Source: Anastrepha obliqua | Taxonomy: Eukaryota; Arthropoda; Insecta; Diptera; Tephritidae | DNA: 64,000 nt | Assembly: GCF_027943255.1 (NCBI RefSeq) | Contig: NC_072893.1 | Coordinates: 25,566,001-25,630,000 of the forward strand | Direction: 5' to 3' | In this document: positions 10,798 to 21,490 of the stretch, in pieces | Layout: the number at the start of each line of letters is the position of its first letter | Numbering within the stretch: position 1 is the stretch's first letter | Made by a program: the position numbers and the translations under genes | Notes under the pieces: model-generated | The model's input: only the letters and a program-made list of their open reading frames with translations | Told to the model about the DNA's origin: nothing | The model's database searches: none

Positions 10798-11735
10798 ACA
10801 AATACAAACAAAATTACGCGGACTTTTTTTCTAAAGCAAGCTAAATGTGACAGCTAATAACTGTCAAAAGAAGTTCAGAAAGTTCTTCAAAGATTGGCAA
10901 CACGTGTTTCAGTGGCTGTTTGTTTTTTAGTGAGAGACCTGACCTAACGCATTTGGTCGGGAACAGTCTTCTGGTTTTACACTTAAATTGTATGGAATGA
11001 CGTTGCTCAGCTGATTATATTTTCATAGAAGCCGGTGTACCAACTTATTCCGCCAGAGCCAACATTAATCACGTCAATGAACCACATTTTGAACCGAAAC
11101 TCCTACCGAGTTGAATACGATCAGAAATCCACAATAAAAACCCAATAAAATGCGATAAATATTAAAATTTATTGAGAGAGTTAAATCCAAATCGAACAGA
11201 TCTTTCAGCCCGCAGTGCTAAATCCTCTCATAAAATAATAATCGCTTCAATTTTCTCACACGCGATAAAAAACTTTATTTCTGTAGCACAGTGTAATGTC
11301 GCCTGATTCCGGATACCAATTAAATAATCTGATTATAATAATTCGATTGACATATCATTTAACGATTTTATTTACTTTTCCATATTTGGCATAGGCGTGT
11401 GCTTTTTTAGGACAGCCGATTTCCTACCGGTCTACTTCTCTATATACGGACGCCTATTTACATATGTATGTGTATGTATTACAATTACAAGCACACGCGC
11501 GTTGAAAATATGAATGACATACATTTTTGATACTTTAGCATGCACTTGTGGCTACATCCCACCTAGACAGCTTTTACGGCAAGCAATTCAAAATGCCTGC
11601 ATTGTTGTTGCCACGAAAATGTGTCGGCGATCGCTAGCTTAAGCTTGTCGCTTTCCAAATTATGACAAGTGGTTGGGCTTTTAGCCAGCGGACACGGGTG
11701 CACCGAGGCTTCGGGTAAAGAGTACGAATAAGAGT
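10798..11735. other. Unassigned sequence
   Basis: 10798-10935 is presumably the 5' UTR and terminus of the mariner upstream. The rest has only short ORFs; the minus-strand ORF at 11563-11720 has non-random codons but no recognised domain. Confidence 0.3.
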
Positions 11736-13110
11736 AAAGAAAACGAAAATATTTAACAAAAAGTAATAAAAAAAAAGTAAAAACAAAAAATATAAAAAAA
11801 AAAAATAAAACAAAATAATCAAAATTGTAACAAAAACAAAAAACACAAAACAGTACAAAATATATTATAAAAAAATAAAAGTGTAAAAAAAACAATATAT
11901 ACAAAAAAAAAATATATATATAATATAATATATATAAATGGAAATACAAAATAAAAATGTAATAAAAATGAAAATTTGATTATAAAAAACAAATAAAAAA
12001 AAAATATATATATAACAAATATGAAATAATATATGTATACAAACGATTAAAATAAAAAAAAGTATATAAAAAAATTAAGAAAAATAATAAAAAATAATTA
12101 AAAAAAAAACAAAAAAAATTAAAATAATAAACTATAAAAACACAAATAAAAAATAAAATTATGTAAATATATAAATAAAAAAAACGATATCTATGAAATA
12201 AAAAAAAAATTTAAATAAAATAGTAAAAAAAAAAATAAAAATAAAAAATAATAATGAAATAAATACTAATAATAAATTATTATATAAAATATAAAAAAGA
12301 CTCCAATCTGTGTATATTTGATGATAAAGCAACTCAAGTCCCCCTATACATTTTTACTCTGTGAGACACTAAATTTCTTAAGTTTCTTTATAAAAATACC
12401 GAAATAAAAATATAAAAAAAATAAAACTACAATAAAAATGAAAATATAAACAGAAAAGAAAGAACAAAACATAAAAAAAGTAGAATGTGTAAAAATGTAA
12501 TTAGGGGTTTGTTGGGTTGGGTTGGTATTTTCACATTCTGACTTTCTTTTTCACTTCACAATATGAGGCCCATTTTACACAATCCCCTGTTGTCACTCTC
12601 CAAAAATCAACGACTGACTCGAGAATCGGAAAAACGATGCGCATAAAAAAAAAATAATAATAATGTATACACAGATATCGCTTTTTCTTCTTTATAACGG
12701 GACATTTAAAAAAGCGTAATCTTGTTTTTCATCCCACTTCTCATTGCCTTCATTTCGTTGGTTAGTGACTGCCAATTGGCTTATAATTATAAGAACTTAG
12801 AGAATACTTGAAAAAATATAAATAAATAAAAAAAAAATATTAAAAACAAAACAAAAAATATATATTAAAAAAAATAATAAAAATAAAAATATAAAAATAT
12901 AAAAAAAAATTAATGTTAAAAACAAAATAAAACACAATAAATATGTATAAGAAAATAAAAAATATATATTGCTGTTCTAAAAACAAAATTAAAAATATAG
13001 AAAAAAATTAAAAAACTTTTAAAAATAAAAATAAGTATTTAAAAAAAATTTAAAAATAATAAAAAACCAAAACAGAAACCAAAATAAAAAAAATAAAAGT
13101 TAAAATGTAT
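11736..13110. repeat. A-rich low-complexity region
   Basis: Three long A-rich tracts (about 11736-12300, 12395-12485 and 12800-13110) with AAAAATA-type runs, broken by short unique islands (12301-12395 and 12490-12800). The island at 12304-12360 resembles 8843-8895. No gene was seen. Confidence 0.8.
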
Positions 13111-13114
13111 TCTT

Positions 13115-13600
13115 TTGTCCACCTCTGGCTCGCCTGATGAACCACAGTCTATCAGTTTTATTTCTGCTGTAACTCGATCACTGTTACCTTCCATGTTGTT
13201 AATTGTTACTGGTTTATTAGCGTACACGAATAACTTAACAACCCCCACAGAAATAATCGAATGGTGTAAAGTCACACAATTCAGCAGCCCAGTTAACAGA
13301 ACCAAATTGAGAGTTACTGTTAACATTAAATATCGTTTTATCAAATCTATTTCGTTTGCTACAAAAACCATTCAACCAAAAATCAACTAAATTTTTCGAA
13401 AAAAAAGAATCGCCCAGCTTTTCTAGAGCAAAATAAAGCAACGTACGCTGATTTCAGTGGTCTTCAGGCTTGAGTTTCTGCACCAGTTGGTTCTTATCTT
13501 TGCGTAATATTTTCCATACTGTGAACGGACGAAGCCTAAGCTGTTACGAGCGACTTCTAATCGACACTATACGTTTTACGAATTGACCAATTTTCAAAGT
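13115..13600 (-). pseudogene. Decayed rosa-type (DD41D) transposase
   Basis: On the minus strand 13600-13445 resembles the linker of this transposase type (SQQL-like and QLVQKLKP-like pieces between stops). 13441-13120 reads through NLVDFWLNGFCSKRN, VNWAAELCDFTPFDYF and, after a frameshift, KLFVYANKPVTINN. The CDxTPxDYF block corresponds to the third catalytic Asp region of the copies at 14.1 and 18.2 kb. It is too broken to be active and clearly diverged from those two. Confidence 0.7.
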
Positions 13601-13675
13601 GAATTTTAATGATTCAAAGACGTTGTAGGCGCTAGTGCCTTTGGATGATGAACTATATATGTATATATATATTAT

Positions 13676-13970
13676 AATTGGCGCATACACCCTTTTTGGG
13701 CGTTTGGCCGAGCTCCTCCTCATATTTGTGGTGTGCGTCTTGATGTTGTTCTACAGTTTCAAGCCGATTCTGAAGGGCAGATATTTTTATGAGGAGCTTT
13801 TTAATGGCAGAAATACACTCAGAAGTTTGCTATCGCCTGCCGAGGGGCGACCGCTATTAGAAAAATGTTTTTCTTAATTTTTTGGTGTTTCACCGAGATT
13901 CGAACCAACGTTCTTTCTGCGAATGCCGAATGGATGGTAATCACGCACCAACCCATTCGGCTACGGCGGC
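13676..13970 (-). mobile_element. tRNA-derived SINE, copy 2 (reverse)
   Basis: Reverse-orientation copy. The tRNA-like head is at the right end; its A box reads, as reverse complement, TAGCCGAATGGGTTGG, and the B box is GGTTCGAATCTC. The body is shared with the other copies. The tail side near 13660-13675 is TA-rich. Both Pol III boxes are better preserved than in copy 1. Confidence 0.85.
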
Positions 13971-14094
13971 CGTATAAACTAATAATAAATAATATAATAT
14001 TAATAATAATGGCTATAACCAGATCAGAGCCATCAACTCATTTGCAATATCCGTAATTTCGTATAGTTTTGGCATAGTAAAATGGTCAACAACT

Positions 14095-14612
14095 GAACTG
14101 AACAACTTGGAAATGATATCCAACTTTTTGTGCCCAAAATGCAATAGCTTGACTTGCATGACATTTGGTTTCAGCAAGACGGTGCCACATGCCACACAAC
14201 ACGCGTAGCAATGGACTTGTTGAGAGGCGAGTTCGGTGAACATTTTATTTCACGTTCGGGACCTGTCAATTGGCCACCCAGATCGTGCGATATAACGTCT
14301 TTAGATTATTTTTTGTGGGGCTATGTTAAAGCTCATGTCTATTCAGACAAACCAGCTTCAATTAACGCATTGGAAGACAACATTAAAGCATTTATATGTG
14401 AGATACCGGCCGAAACATTGGGAAGAGTATGCCAAAATTGGACTAAGCGGATGGACCATTTGAAGCGCAGTCGCGGTCTACATTTGCATGAAATAATCTT
14501 CAAACATTAAATTAGATGGACTGTACTATCGATTTAAATAAAAAATTCATTCATTTTGCTGAATTGTACTTGTGTTTTTTTGAAAAATTTTCCTATAACT
14601 CTTAAAAAATCA
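14095..14612 (+). pseudogene. rosa-type (DD41D) transposase C-terminal half
   Basis: Plus-strand ORF 14154-14510 (118 aa) contains QQDGATCHT (second catalytic Asp) and SCDITSLDYFLWGYVK. The Asp of SLDYF follows the first after 41 intervening residues, the spacing that defines the DD41D rosa lineage of mariner-like elements. A frameshift just upstream (about 14150) separates a further EMISNF stretch. The N-terminal DNA-binding part is missing. The right end (CCTATAACTCTTAAAAAAT, 14591-14609) is the inverse of the left end of the copy at 17.9 kb, so this side reaches its terminus. Confidence 0.85.
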
Positions 14613-14739
14613 CTTTTTACATATTATATATGGATTGATTTGATCTTCGTCCAATCAGCCATTTCAATTTTATTATCTTCTGATGGATTTCATGCCGTTT
14701 AAGTTTTATCAATTTCAATTTTATGCGCCTAATCTTCCT

Positions 14740-15033
14740 CCATTCTTCAATAGCGCTTGTTCCAAATTGGCTGTAGTTTCTTCAGCCCTTTTTTGAATTG
14801 GAAGGCACTGTCGTCGGCAAAAGTGGCGATCAAGCTATTCGGGAGTATCGGCAAGTCTCTGGTATATAGAAGGTATAAGAGCGGCCCAAGAATGCTTCCT
14901 TGCGGCACGCCAGCATTTATTTCTTCAAGGTTAGAGTACTCGTTTCCTTGTTTAACGCGAAAGTAGCGTTTGCTCAGATACGACTTTAGGAGGGCGCAAA
15001 ACTCATTTGGAAGGCAGGTATTTAGTTTGTTAT
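14740..15033 (-). pseudogene. jockey-like LINE reverse-transcriptase fragment
   Basis: On the minus strand from 15033 down, three segments read with few stops: LPNEFCALLKSYLSKRYFRV, INAGVPQGSILGPLLYLLYT and FADDSAF. These are the fingers/palm motifs of a jockey-clade reverse transcriptase, with FADD in place of the usual YADD. The upstream side is cut at the TTAA where the MITE at 15038 sits; I find no RT continuation beyond that MITE, so the LINE was probably already 5'-truncated. Confidence 0.85.
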
Positions 15034-15037
15034 TTAA

Positions 15038-15766
15038 GGGGGTCTTCTGGTCTCGAGGCCCTGAAACGAAGGGTTTTTTTGGGGATTGATTGTGACAAAT
15101 CCTGTGAATATTTAAAAATTTTTTTTTTTTTATTTTAAAGGTACATGTCTTGGCTTTTAAAAAATGGTTTTGACTTTGAAAAAAATTAACACCCGCGACC
15201 TTGAAATGGCGCTGAAGACGTCCACCTCCAAACGAAACAGGTCTCCATTTTGGTCACGGTTTTTCCACCTGGGTAATCAGAAAGCAAAAATTAGATATGC
15301 GTTGTCTTCAGAGTTGCCCTGGTTAAGTTTTCCCGTGACAGATTTTTTTTTTAAATTTTTTTCAAAAGTTATGCAACAATTTGCAAAAAAAAATTTCTTT
15401 TGCTCATTTTTTGAACTTTAAAAGGTTATAAAAATGGAATGAAAAAAAAATTTCAAAAATCGTACACGGGGAAACTTAGCGGTAAGTTTTCCGAACCTTT
15501 TAAGACCAAAACCATTGAAATCGGAGTATAACTACTATGAAAAGTGTGACCAAAATGCTTAAAAAACACGATTTTCGGGGAAACGCGTTTAAAGATAAAG
15601 TTTATGATGAAAACGGCCGGAGGAGGGTACACTTCGGTGCCCAGAAAAATGTGAAAAAATGCGATTTTCAAAAAATCCTTTCTGTGGCGTATTCTCGGAT
15701 ACACATACAACAAAATTATGCAAAAAAAAAATCGATTTTTTTTTCGCTGGAGACCAGAAGACCCCC
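15038..15766. mobile_element. TTAA-flanked MITE with near-perfect TIRs
   Basis: TTAA at 15034-15037 and 15767-15770. The termini are GGGGGTCTTCTGGTCTC in inverted orientation, identical over 17 bp. The 729-bp interior is noncoding, with several ATCGATTTTT-like and AAAAAAATTTC motifs. It is the clearest member of the TTAA-MITE group in the window. No transposase gene. Confidence 0.88.
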
Positions 15767-15912
15767 TTAAACCGACAATTGCTGAGATTTACATTTTTTT
15801 GCCTACAGACGCATTCTTGACGTGATAACGTCTTATTCGATGTAGCCGGCTGCACGCACCAAAAAAGGCGTCGTTATCTTGCTCATGCGGCGTAATTTGC
15901 TTGAACTGCATG

Positions 15913-16006
15913 CTATGTTATGTTCTGTTACGTTATGTTATGTTATGTTATGTTATGTTATGTTATGTTATGTTATGTTATGTTATGTTATGTTATGTTA
16001 TGTTAA
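15913..16006 (+). repeat. TTATG pentanucleotide microsatellite
   Basis: About 18 copies of TATGT/TTATG; the first few carry substitutions (TGTTC, CGTTA) and the rest are perfect, consistent with recent slippage expansion. Confidence 0.97.
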
Positions 16007-17882
16007 CAAATCAAAATCAAACATTTTTTTTTTATATTATATAAATATCTATCAAACTCGAGTTGTAGGCCCTGGCAGCTAGTACTCGTTCTTGTATTAG
16101 TTTTAGTATTATATATTAATTCTAATAAATAAATAAATAAAAAATCTATCAAACAAATAAAATTAAAAATTTCTTTTGAAACTTGCAACCATTCCATCAG
16201 TATTTTCTTATGACGCTGTCACGTTAAACTATCGTCCGTTAACCGACTTACAGACAACCTCTTTTTTTTAGTAAAGAACATTTAAACTGAGGCATACATT
16301 GTAAATTTAAAATCTAGGCGGTGTATGGGACTGGCGACAACAAAATATTTCTTTCGTAATATCGCCCACGTAGCAATTTTCTTGAAATCCACTGCTCGCC
16401 CCTGCTCCCACAATTCACACTAGAAAACAATTTTCCACCCAACCGAGCATGTTTCATTTTAGTGTTATTATTGTTTTTCGCATTTGCTGTCGTTTCAGAA
16501 CAAAAACAAGAAAATATTTACAAATAATACATAGAAAAAAAAAAACAAATTTTACATTTCGAGCCTCTTCATATATTTGTTTAGCTAAATATAATCGCCT
16601 ATACCCATTTACATGAAACAAATTTAAGACAAAATAATCCAGTGTGATTAAATTCTTCTTTTTTTTTTTGTTTAGTCTTTCCCTTATTACAATTCTTATC
16701 AACGGCGCTTATCGGACAAAGCAAGCCGAGCGAAAGCAAATTGATTGACTAGCAAATAAAAATTGCTCGCATTTCTCCGCCAAGCTATCAGTTAATTTTA
16801 TAGACTAAATATCAATATTAATAAATTACGTGCATATCTGTGGCTTGTTGACAGAAACACTTTATTGACTTTAGCTGGTTTTTCTTTCAGAACAATAAAG
16901 ACCAATTTTACATAAGAAAATTTCACATTACATATAATTTTTTCAAATGGAAATTCTTAACCTACAAATACGAATTATTAATAGTTCAAATACTGCAACA
17001 GCATCCAGCAACTTAGTGCTTGGCAGGAAGAGAGCGCCAAGTCGAATTGAGCTGTTAAGTCCAAAAATCAGAGATATGTATGTGTGTCTGTATGTGCATT
17101 ACTTGTGCATGCATTGAAAAGAGCAAAGCGAAACAGTTGCCGCACAGATGCATTTCACACACACACACACACACATCCAAATTGAAAACAAAGCCAAAGT
17201 CATAAATCGAATTACACGCGTGAACGTATGTTGTCATTTTAGTAAGCACATTTTACATACATACTTTTCGTAAATATTTATTGTTATGACTATTTATTTT
17301 TACATATTTTGTCTTACTTAAGTGAAAATATTTGTCTCCTGCCCTGTCAAAACAAAAACAAATATCGCAGAGTCTAAGTTTGGACAATAACGATCATTCA
17401 GAGTGCAGCTCTCATTTTAACATTAAATAAACAGAAATTCTTTTGAACACCGCCGCAGTGAAATGGTGGTTTTATCTAAACAAATTACCTAAATTCGCGC
17501 AGAAGGACCCATAAATCGCTTAATTGGTGCAAAGAGAAGAGGAGTTATTTTATTTATTTATTTAAAAATGGCATAGCGTTGTGTTTTTTGATGAGAGAAC
17601 CTATTCTGGAATCCGACCGAATGAGCGAACTCTTGCAGAATGTGGAGTACACAGAAGAGTTTAACATTCCCCTTTCACTAGTGTTAAAAACTGTTATTTC
17701 TCCAGAGATCAGTTAACAGCCCTCAGCCAGGTTTCAGAGTCCATTTAAAATTTATCACACTGTTAAAAATGAAAATAGTAAAGTTTCATATTGGATTTGT
17801 GCAACTTAAAATTTTAACAGCCTGCTAAATTTTAAAATTGACTGGTGCAATCGCGCATCAGTATGTAAACATCACAGATAAA
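16007..17882. other. Spacer with no recognised gene
   Basis: Contains an (AC)n tract (17157-17176) and scattered short ORFs without domains. It shows no TE signature and could be unique host noncoding DNA. Confidence 0.4.
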
Positions 17883-19067
17883 GGGTATTTTTTAAGAGTT
17901 ATAGGAAAGTTTTTCAAAAAAACACATGTAAAATTCCGTAAAATGCACAATGACATTTTTATTTAAATCGATAGTACAGTCCATATAATTTAATGTTTGA
18001 AGATTATTTCATGCAAATGTAGACCGCGACTGCGCTTCAAATGGTCCATCCGCCTAGTCCAATTTTGGCACACTCTTTCCAATGCTTCGGCCGGTATCTC
18101 ACATATAAATGCTTTAATGTTGTCTTCCAATGCGTTAATTGAAGCAGCCTTGTCTGAATAGACATGAGCTTTAACATAGCCCCACAAAAATAGTCTAAAG
18201 GCCTTATATCGCACGATCTGGGTGGCCAATTGACAGGTCCCGAACGTGAAATAAAATGTTCACCGAACTCGCCTCTCAACAAGTCCATTGTTACGCGTGC
18301 TGTGTGGCATGTGACACCGTCTTGCTGAAACCACATGTCATGCAAGTCAAGCTCTTGCATTTTGGGCAAAAAAAAGTTGGATATCATTTCACGGTAGCGC
18401 TCACCATTCACAGTTACGTTACAATTCGCAGCATCTTTGAAGAAGTCCGGTCCAATGATACCTCCAGCCCATAAACCGCACCAAACTGTGACCTTTTGTG
18501 GATACATTGGTAGCTCTTTCAATTCTTCTGGCTGATCTTCACTCCAAAATCGACAATTCAGCTTATTTACGTACCCATTGATCCAAAAATGAGCTTCATC
18601 GCTGAACACAATTTTTCGATAAAAAAGTGGATCTTCGGCCAACTTTCCAAGAGCCCATTCACCAGAGGCCCAATTGCTGCGAACGGTGATGAATCGATAA
18701 TTGATGGTCATCATTAACACTGGCCGATACAGCTGCGATATTTTCTTCAGTTCGCACTCTACGTAAGCGTGTTGGTGGTTTGATGTCCAATAATGTAAAT
18801 TTGGCTCTAAATTTAGTCACAATAGCTCGAATAGCCGCTTCAGTGGGTCGATTAAACTGACCATAAAATGGAAGAAGCGCGCGATAAACTTTCTTAACAG
18901 AACACGCCTTTTTATAATAAAATTCAATGATTTGCAAGCGTTGTTCGTTTGTAAGACGATTCAAGGTTAAATTATAGACCAAACGGAAGATGTTTGAAAC
19001 AAAACACGAAACGTGCGTCAGCAGTTTAAACCAACTGTTTCAAAAGATAAAAGCTAAAAAATCAGCC
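17883..19067 (-). pseudogene. rosa-type (DD41D) mariner-like element, near full length
   Basis: Imperfect terminal repeats (left GGGTATTTTTTAAG; right reverse complement GGCTGATTTTTTAG) bound about 1.2 kb. Minus-strand coding in order: 18982-18659, an HTH domain with LTNEQRLQIIEFYYKK and RAIVTKFRAKFTLLD (a DUF4817-like head); then 18720-18037 with IVFSDEAHFWINGYVNK (first Asp), VTVWCGLWAGG, MWFQQDGVTCHT (second Asp) and SCDIRPLDYF (third Asp, 41 residues on); then, after a frameshift at about 18230, the C-terminus LWGYVKAHVYSDK to HLHEIIFKH. All three catalytic Asp are kept. It is disabled by the frameshifts and a deletion between HTH and catalytic domain. Confidence 0.88.
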
Positions 19068-19263
19068 GTTATATATAAGAAAATTATAGAGCCTTTGTGG
19101 TTCTATCCGACGACTCCGTCGAATCAAAGTATATGATCTGGCATCTGTTAACTTAAGGAAGGGACTATAAAAATCTCTTCACAAAATTCTCTTTATGTTA
19201 CTAAAATTGTGCCCTTCGAGGTGAGTTCCATAAACACTCCACCCAATAGAGCCTCAGTGGTGA

Positions 19264-19995
19264 TATTGTTGTTGTTATAGCAGCATAAACAGCCCCGATA
19301 CATGCTGCTGGAATGATAGCTCTTGGCCGTGGGTTTTAAAGGGCATGTGAAAAGGTGGTCAGTGTCGTGTGGGGTGCCTTCAGTAGGAGTTTAACCTGTT
19401 ACAGTATCCAGAACGTAGTTGTGCCAAGGTTACGCAGGACTCTCGGGGAAGTTGGAGCTCTTCGTTTGCGATGGGTGGTGGTTGAACTCCGATAACGGCA
19501 TTAGGGGGTCGGGAGCTTAAGAAGGTGGTAAGGGTCTCCCAATGAATGTCGTTGATTGTCTACCTGTACATTGTCCGATCCAGTAATTCTCGATCTGTTT
19601 TGTCCTGTATCTTGTCCGCGTAATTGAGGAAAGGCCTCCTGACATGCCTGGGAGGTGGCTCAGGCTCAAACAGGTGTCTGCATGGGTGAGACATACGGTA
19701 ACACCCTGTTGATGTTGTTGAAGCAGCATAAACCATCCCCATACATATACTGGGAATGCTGCTGAAGTGACAGTCCTTGGCCGGATATAAATCCGGGTCG
19801 CACCGGTTACGTACCGGCTCTCGTGGGAACGGTAACACCCTAGCAGGAACTGCTTGCTGAGCAGTTTATTATGCTCCTTAGGTCGCATGTGGGCCTCGTC
19901 GTGTAGGTGTTGTATCGGGGACATCATTAGACGTCCTGTCGCGGTCCTTATGGCAGTGTTTGGGCAGCTCTCTAGCTTCGTCTACTGCGCTCGTG
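19264..19995 (-). pseudogene. jockey-like LINE, C-terminal and 3' end
   Basis: Minus-strand reading from about 19995 resembles the post-RT end of jockey-type ORF2, including PIQHLHDEAHMRPKEHNKLL and LLSKQFLLGCY. It parallels the copy at 43.4-44.3 kb. A 121-bp retroposon (19708-19828) is inserted in it. The 3' end (19264-19335) closes with GCTGCTATAACAACAAC-type sequence, that is, a (CAA)n tail. The other half of a similar LINE lies next to it in opposite orientation. Confidence 0.75.
19708..19828 (-). mobile_element. (CAA)n-tailed short retroposon, copy A
   Basis: A 121-bp insertion with an exact 13-bp duplication ACGGTAACACCCT (19695-19707 and 19829-19841). Read on the minus strand it starts TCCCACGAGAGCCGG, contains two hairpins (CCGGATttatATCCGG, and AGCAGCATtccc paired with a distant ATGCTGCT), and ends in CAACAACATCAAC beside the duplication. 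The long duplication plus 3' simple tail indicate target-primed reverse transcription. Too short to code; mobilised in trans. Confidence 0.85.
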
Positions 19996-21490
19996 GTCAC
20001 CCGCACAGTCTGTTCCGTGTGCCAGACCAGAGTTCCTCGGAATCTGACAACAATCCAGTGCAATTCTTGCAATGGCTGGTGCCACTTTCGGAGGTGCTTT
20101 GGCCTGCACACCACCCGTGAGTGGACAAGCGACTACGATGCCCCCTGTGGCGCGGCCGTCCGTCAACATCAGGCCACAACAACTTTTGTGGAACGCACAG
20201 CAGGATCAACGCAGACAATACCCCGCGTCCCTCACCCCCAGAGTTACGAATATACTCCCGAAGAGCTTCAAGCTCCTCCAACTGAACTGCAACACACTTA
20301 CGATTAAGATTGACGAGGCAGTCAACTTCATGAGCCGACATGGTATCAAGATAGCTGCGGTCCAAAAAACAAAACTGCACGCTAGCTCCTCCCTGATCAC
20401 CAAGGACGGCTACAACGTGCATAGAAAGGATCGCGAGCGAGACAACGGTGGTGGCCTAGCGTCCGTAGTCCACCATACAGTGCAGTATAGTCTCATTGAT
20501 GAAGGCATCGAACGCAGGGACAGCACCTTAGAATGTCAAGGGATAACTGTACGGTCAGGCGATGCCGAGCTCGAAATATATAACATTTATATACCCCCTG
20601 TTACCTGCTGCCCGGCAAGATATTACCTCGATATTGGTGCCCTCATCAGGGGTGACAACCGATTGGTAGTAAGTGGCTTCAATGCGCATCACGATCTTTG
20701 GCATTCAAGCCTGCCAAATGATCATAGGGGACAGCTATTGGCAGAGCAGATAGACGATTCGACATTCAGCACTGTGAACGACGACGCCCCCACCAGGGTA
20801 GTGGCAATTGCAGCAGCGTGATGTTAGGCGAGCTGCTAGCGCAGGTCTGATAAATGGCATAACCTGACGACCTATTCCATCGCTTGCATCAGACCACTTG
20901 CCCATTATCATCTCGATCGAGAAACCAGCCGACTCTGTTTCCGCGGATCACCGGTCATATATCAACTTTAACAAAGCTGATTGGACCAGATTTGCGGAAT
21001 TTACCGAAGACATCTTCGCCGCTCTCCCCATTCCCACCTATGTGCACGTAGCGCATTCCGCAAGGTGCTCACAGCTACCGCGGCTTGCTTCGTACCCACT
21101 GAAAGGATCCGGGACAAACGTCCCAATTTCCCAGCTGATGCAGCTGCTCTGGCCAACAAGCGTGACCACCTACGCCAGGCCGATTGTGGGGATCCTCGCA
21201 TAAAAGATCTCAATTTGGAGATCCGGCAACTGGTAATCCAACAAAAGCGGACTAAATGGGAAGAACACTTGAAGTTCTGCATCTTCACCTTTGGTGTGAG
21301 TAAGCTCTGGTTCACGGTATGGTCCTTGTCGAAGCCGACAAAGCACAACAATAAGGTGGATTCAATGGTTGTACTTCGTTGGACCCGAAAAGATGCACGA
21401 GCTTTTTTAGCTGGCAATTCATACTGCAACCTCCGGCCGACAGATCCAAGCGTAGTGCCACCAGACGGCTGGAATTCCTCTAGGAATTCA
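19996..21490 (+). pseudogene. jockey-like LINE, PHD-like finger and endonuclease part
   Basis: Plus-strand reading starts near 20000 with a cysteine/histidine cluster of PHD type (CSVCQTRVP, CNSCNGWCHFRRC). ORF 20072-20821 (249 aa) then enters an apurinic-endonuclease fold: KLLQLNCNTLTIKIDEAV, AAVQKTKLHAS (Glu position now Lys), DRERDNGGGLA, YIPPVTCCP and VVSGFNAHHDLWH (where GDFNAHH is usual). The tail SDHLPII and linker continue to 21490 over two frames. Stops at 20822 and later. The RT domain is absent. The substitution in the QET motif suggests a dead endonuclease. Confidence 0.8.

Noticed and set aside
11563..11949. 128-codon minus-strand ORF rich in Phe and Tyr
   Set aside because: Its first two thirds are the complement of an A-rich tract; only the last ~50 codons are non-simple and show no domain.
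15910..16006. Possible CRISPR or phase-variable repeat
   Set aside because: Plain pentanucleotide slippage in a eukaryotic genome, with no spacers.
15879..16082. ORF of repeated MLCYV
   Set aside because: Translation of the TTATG microsatellite, not a protein repeat.
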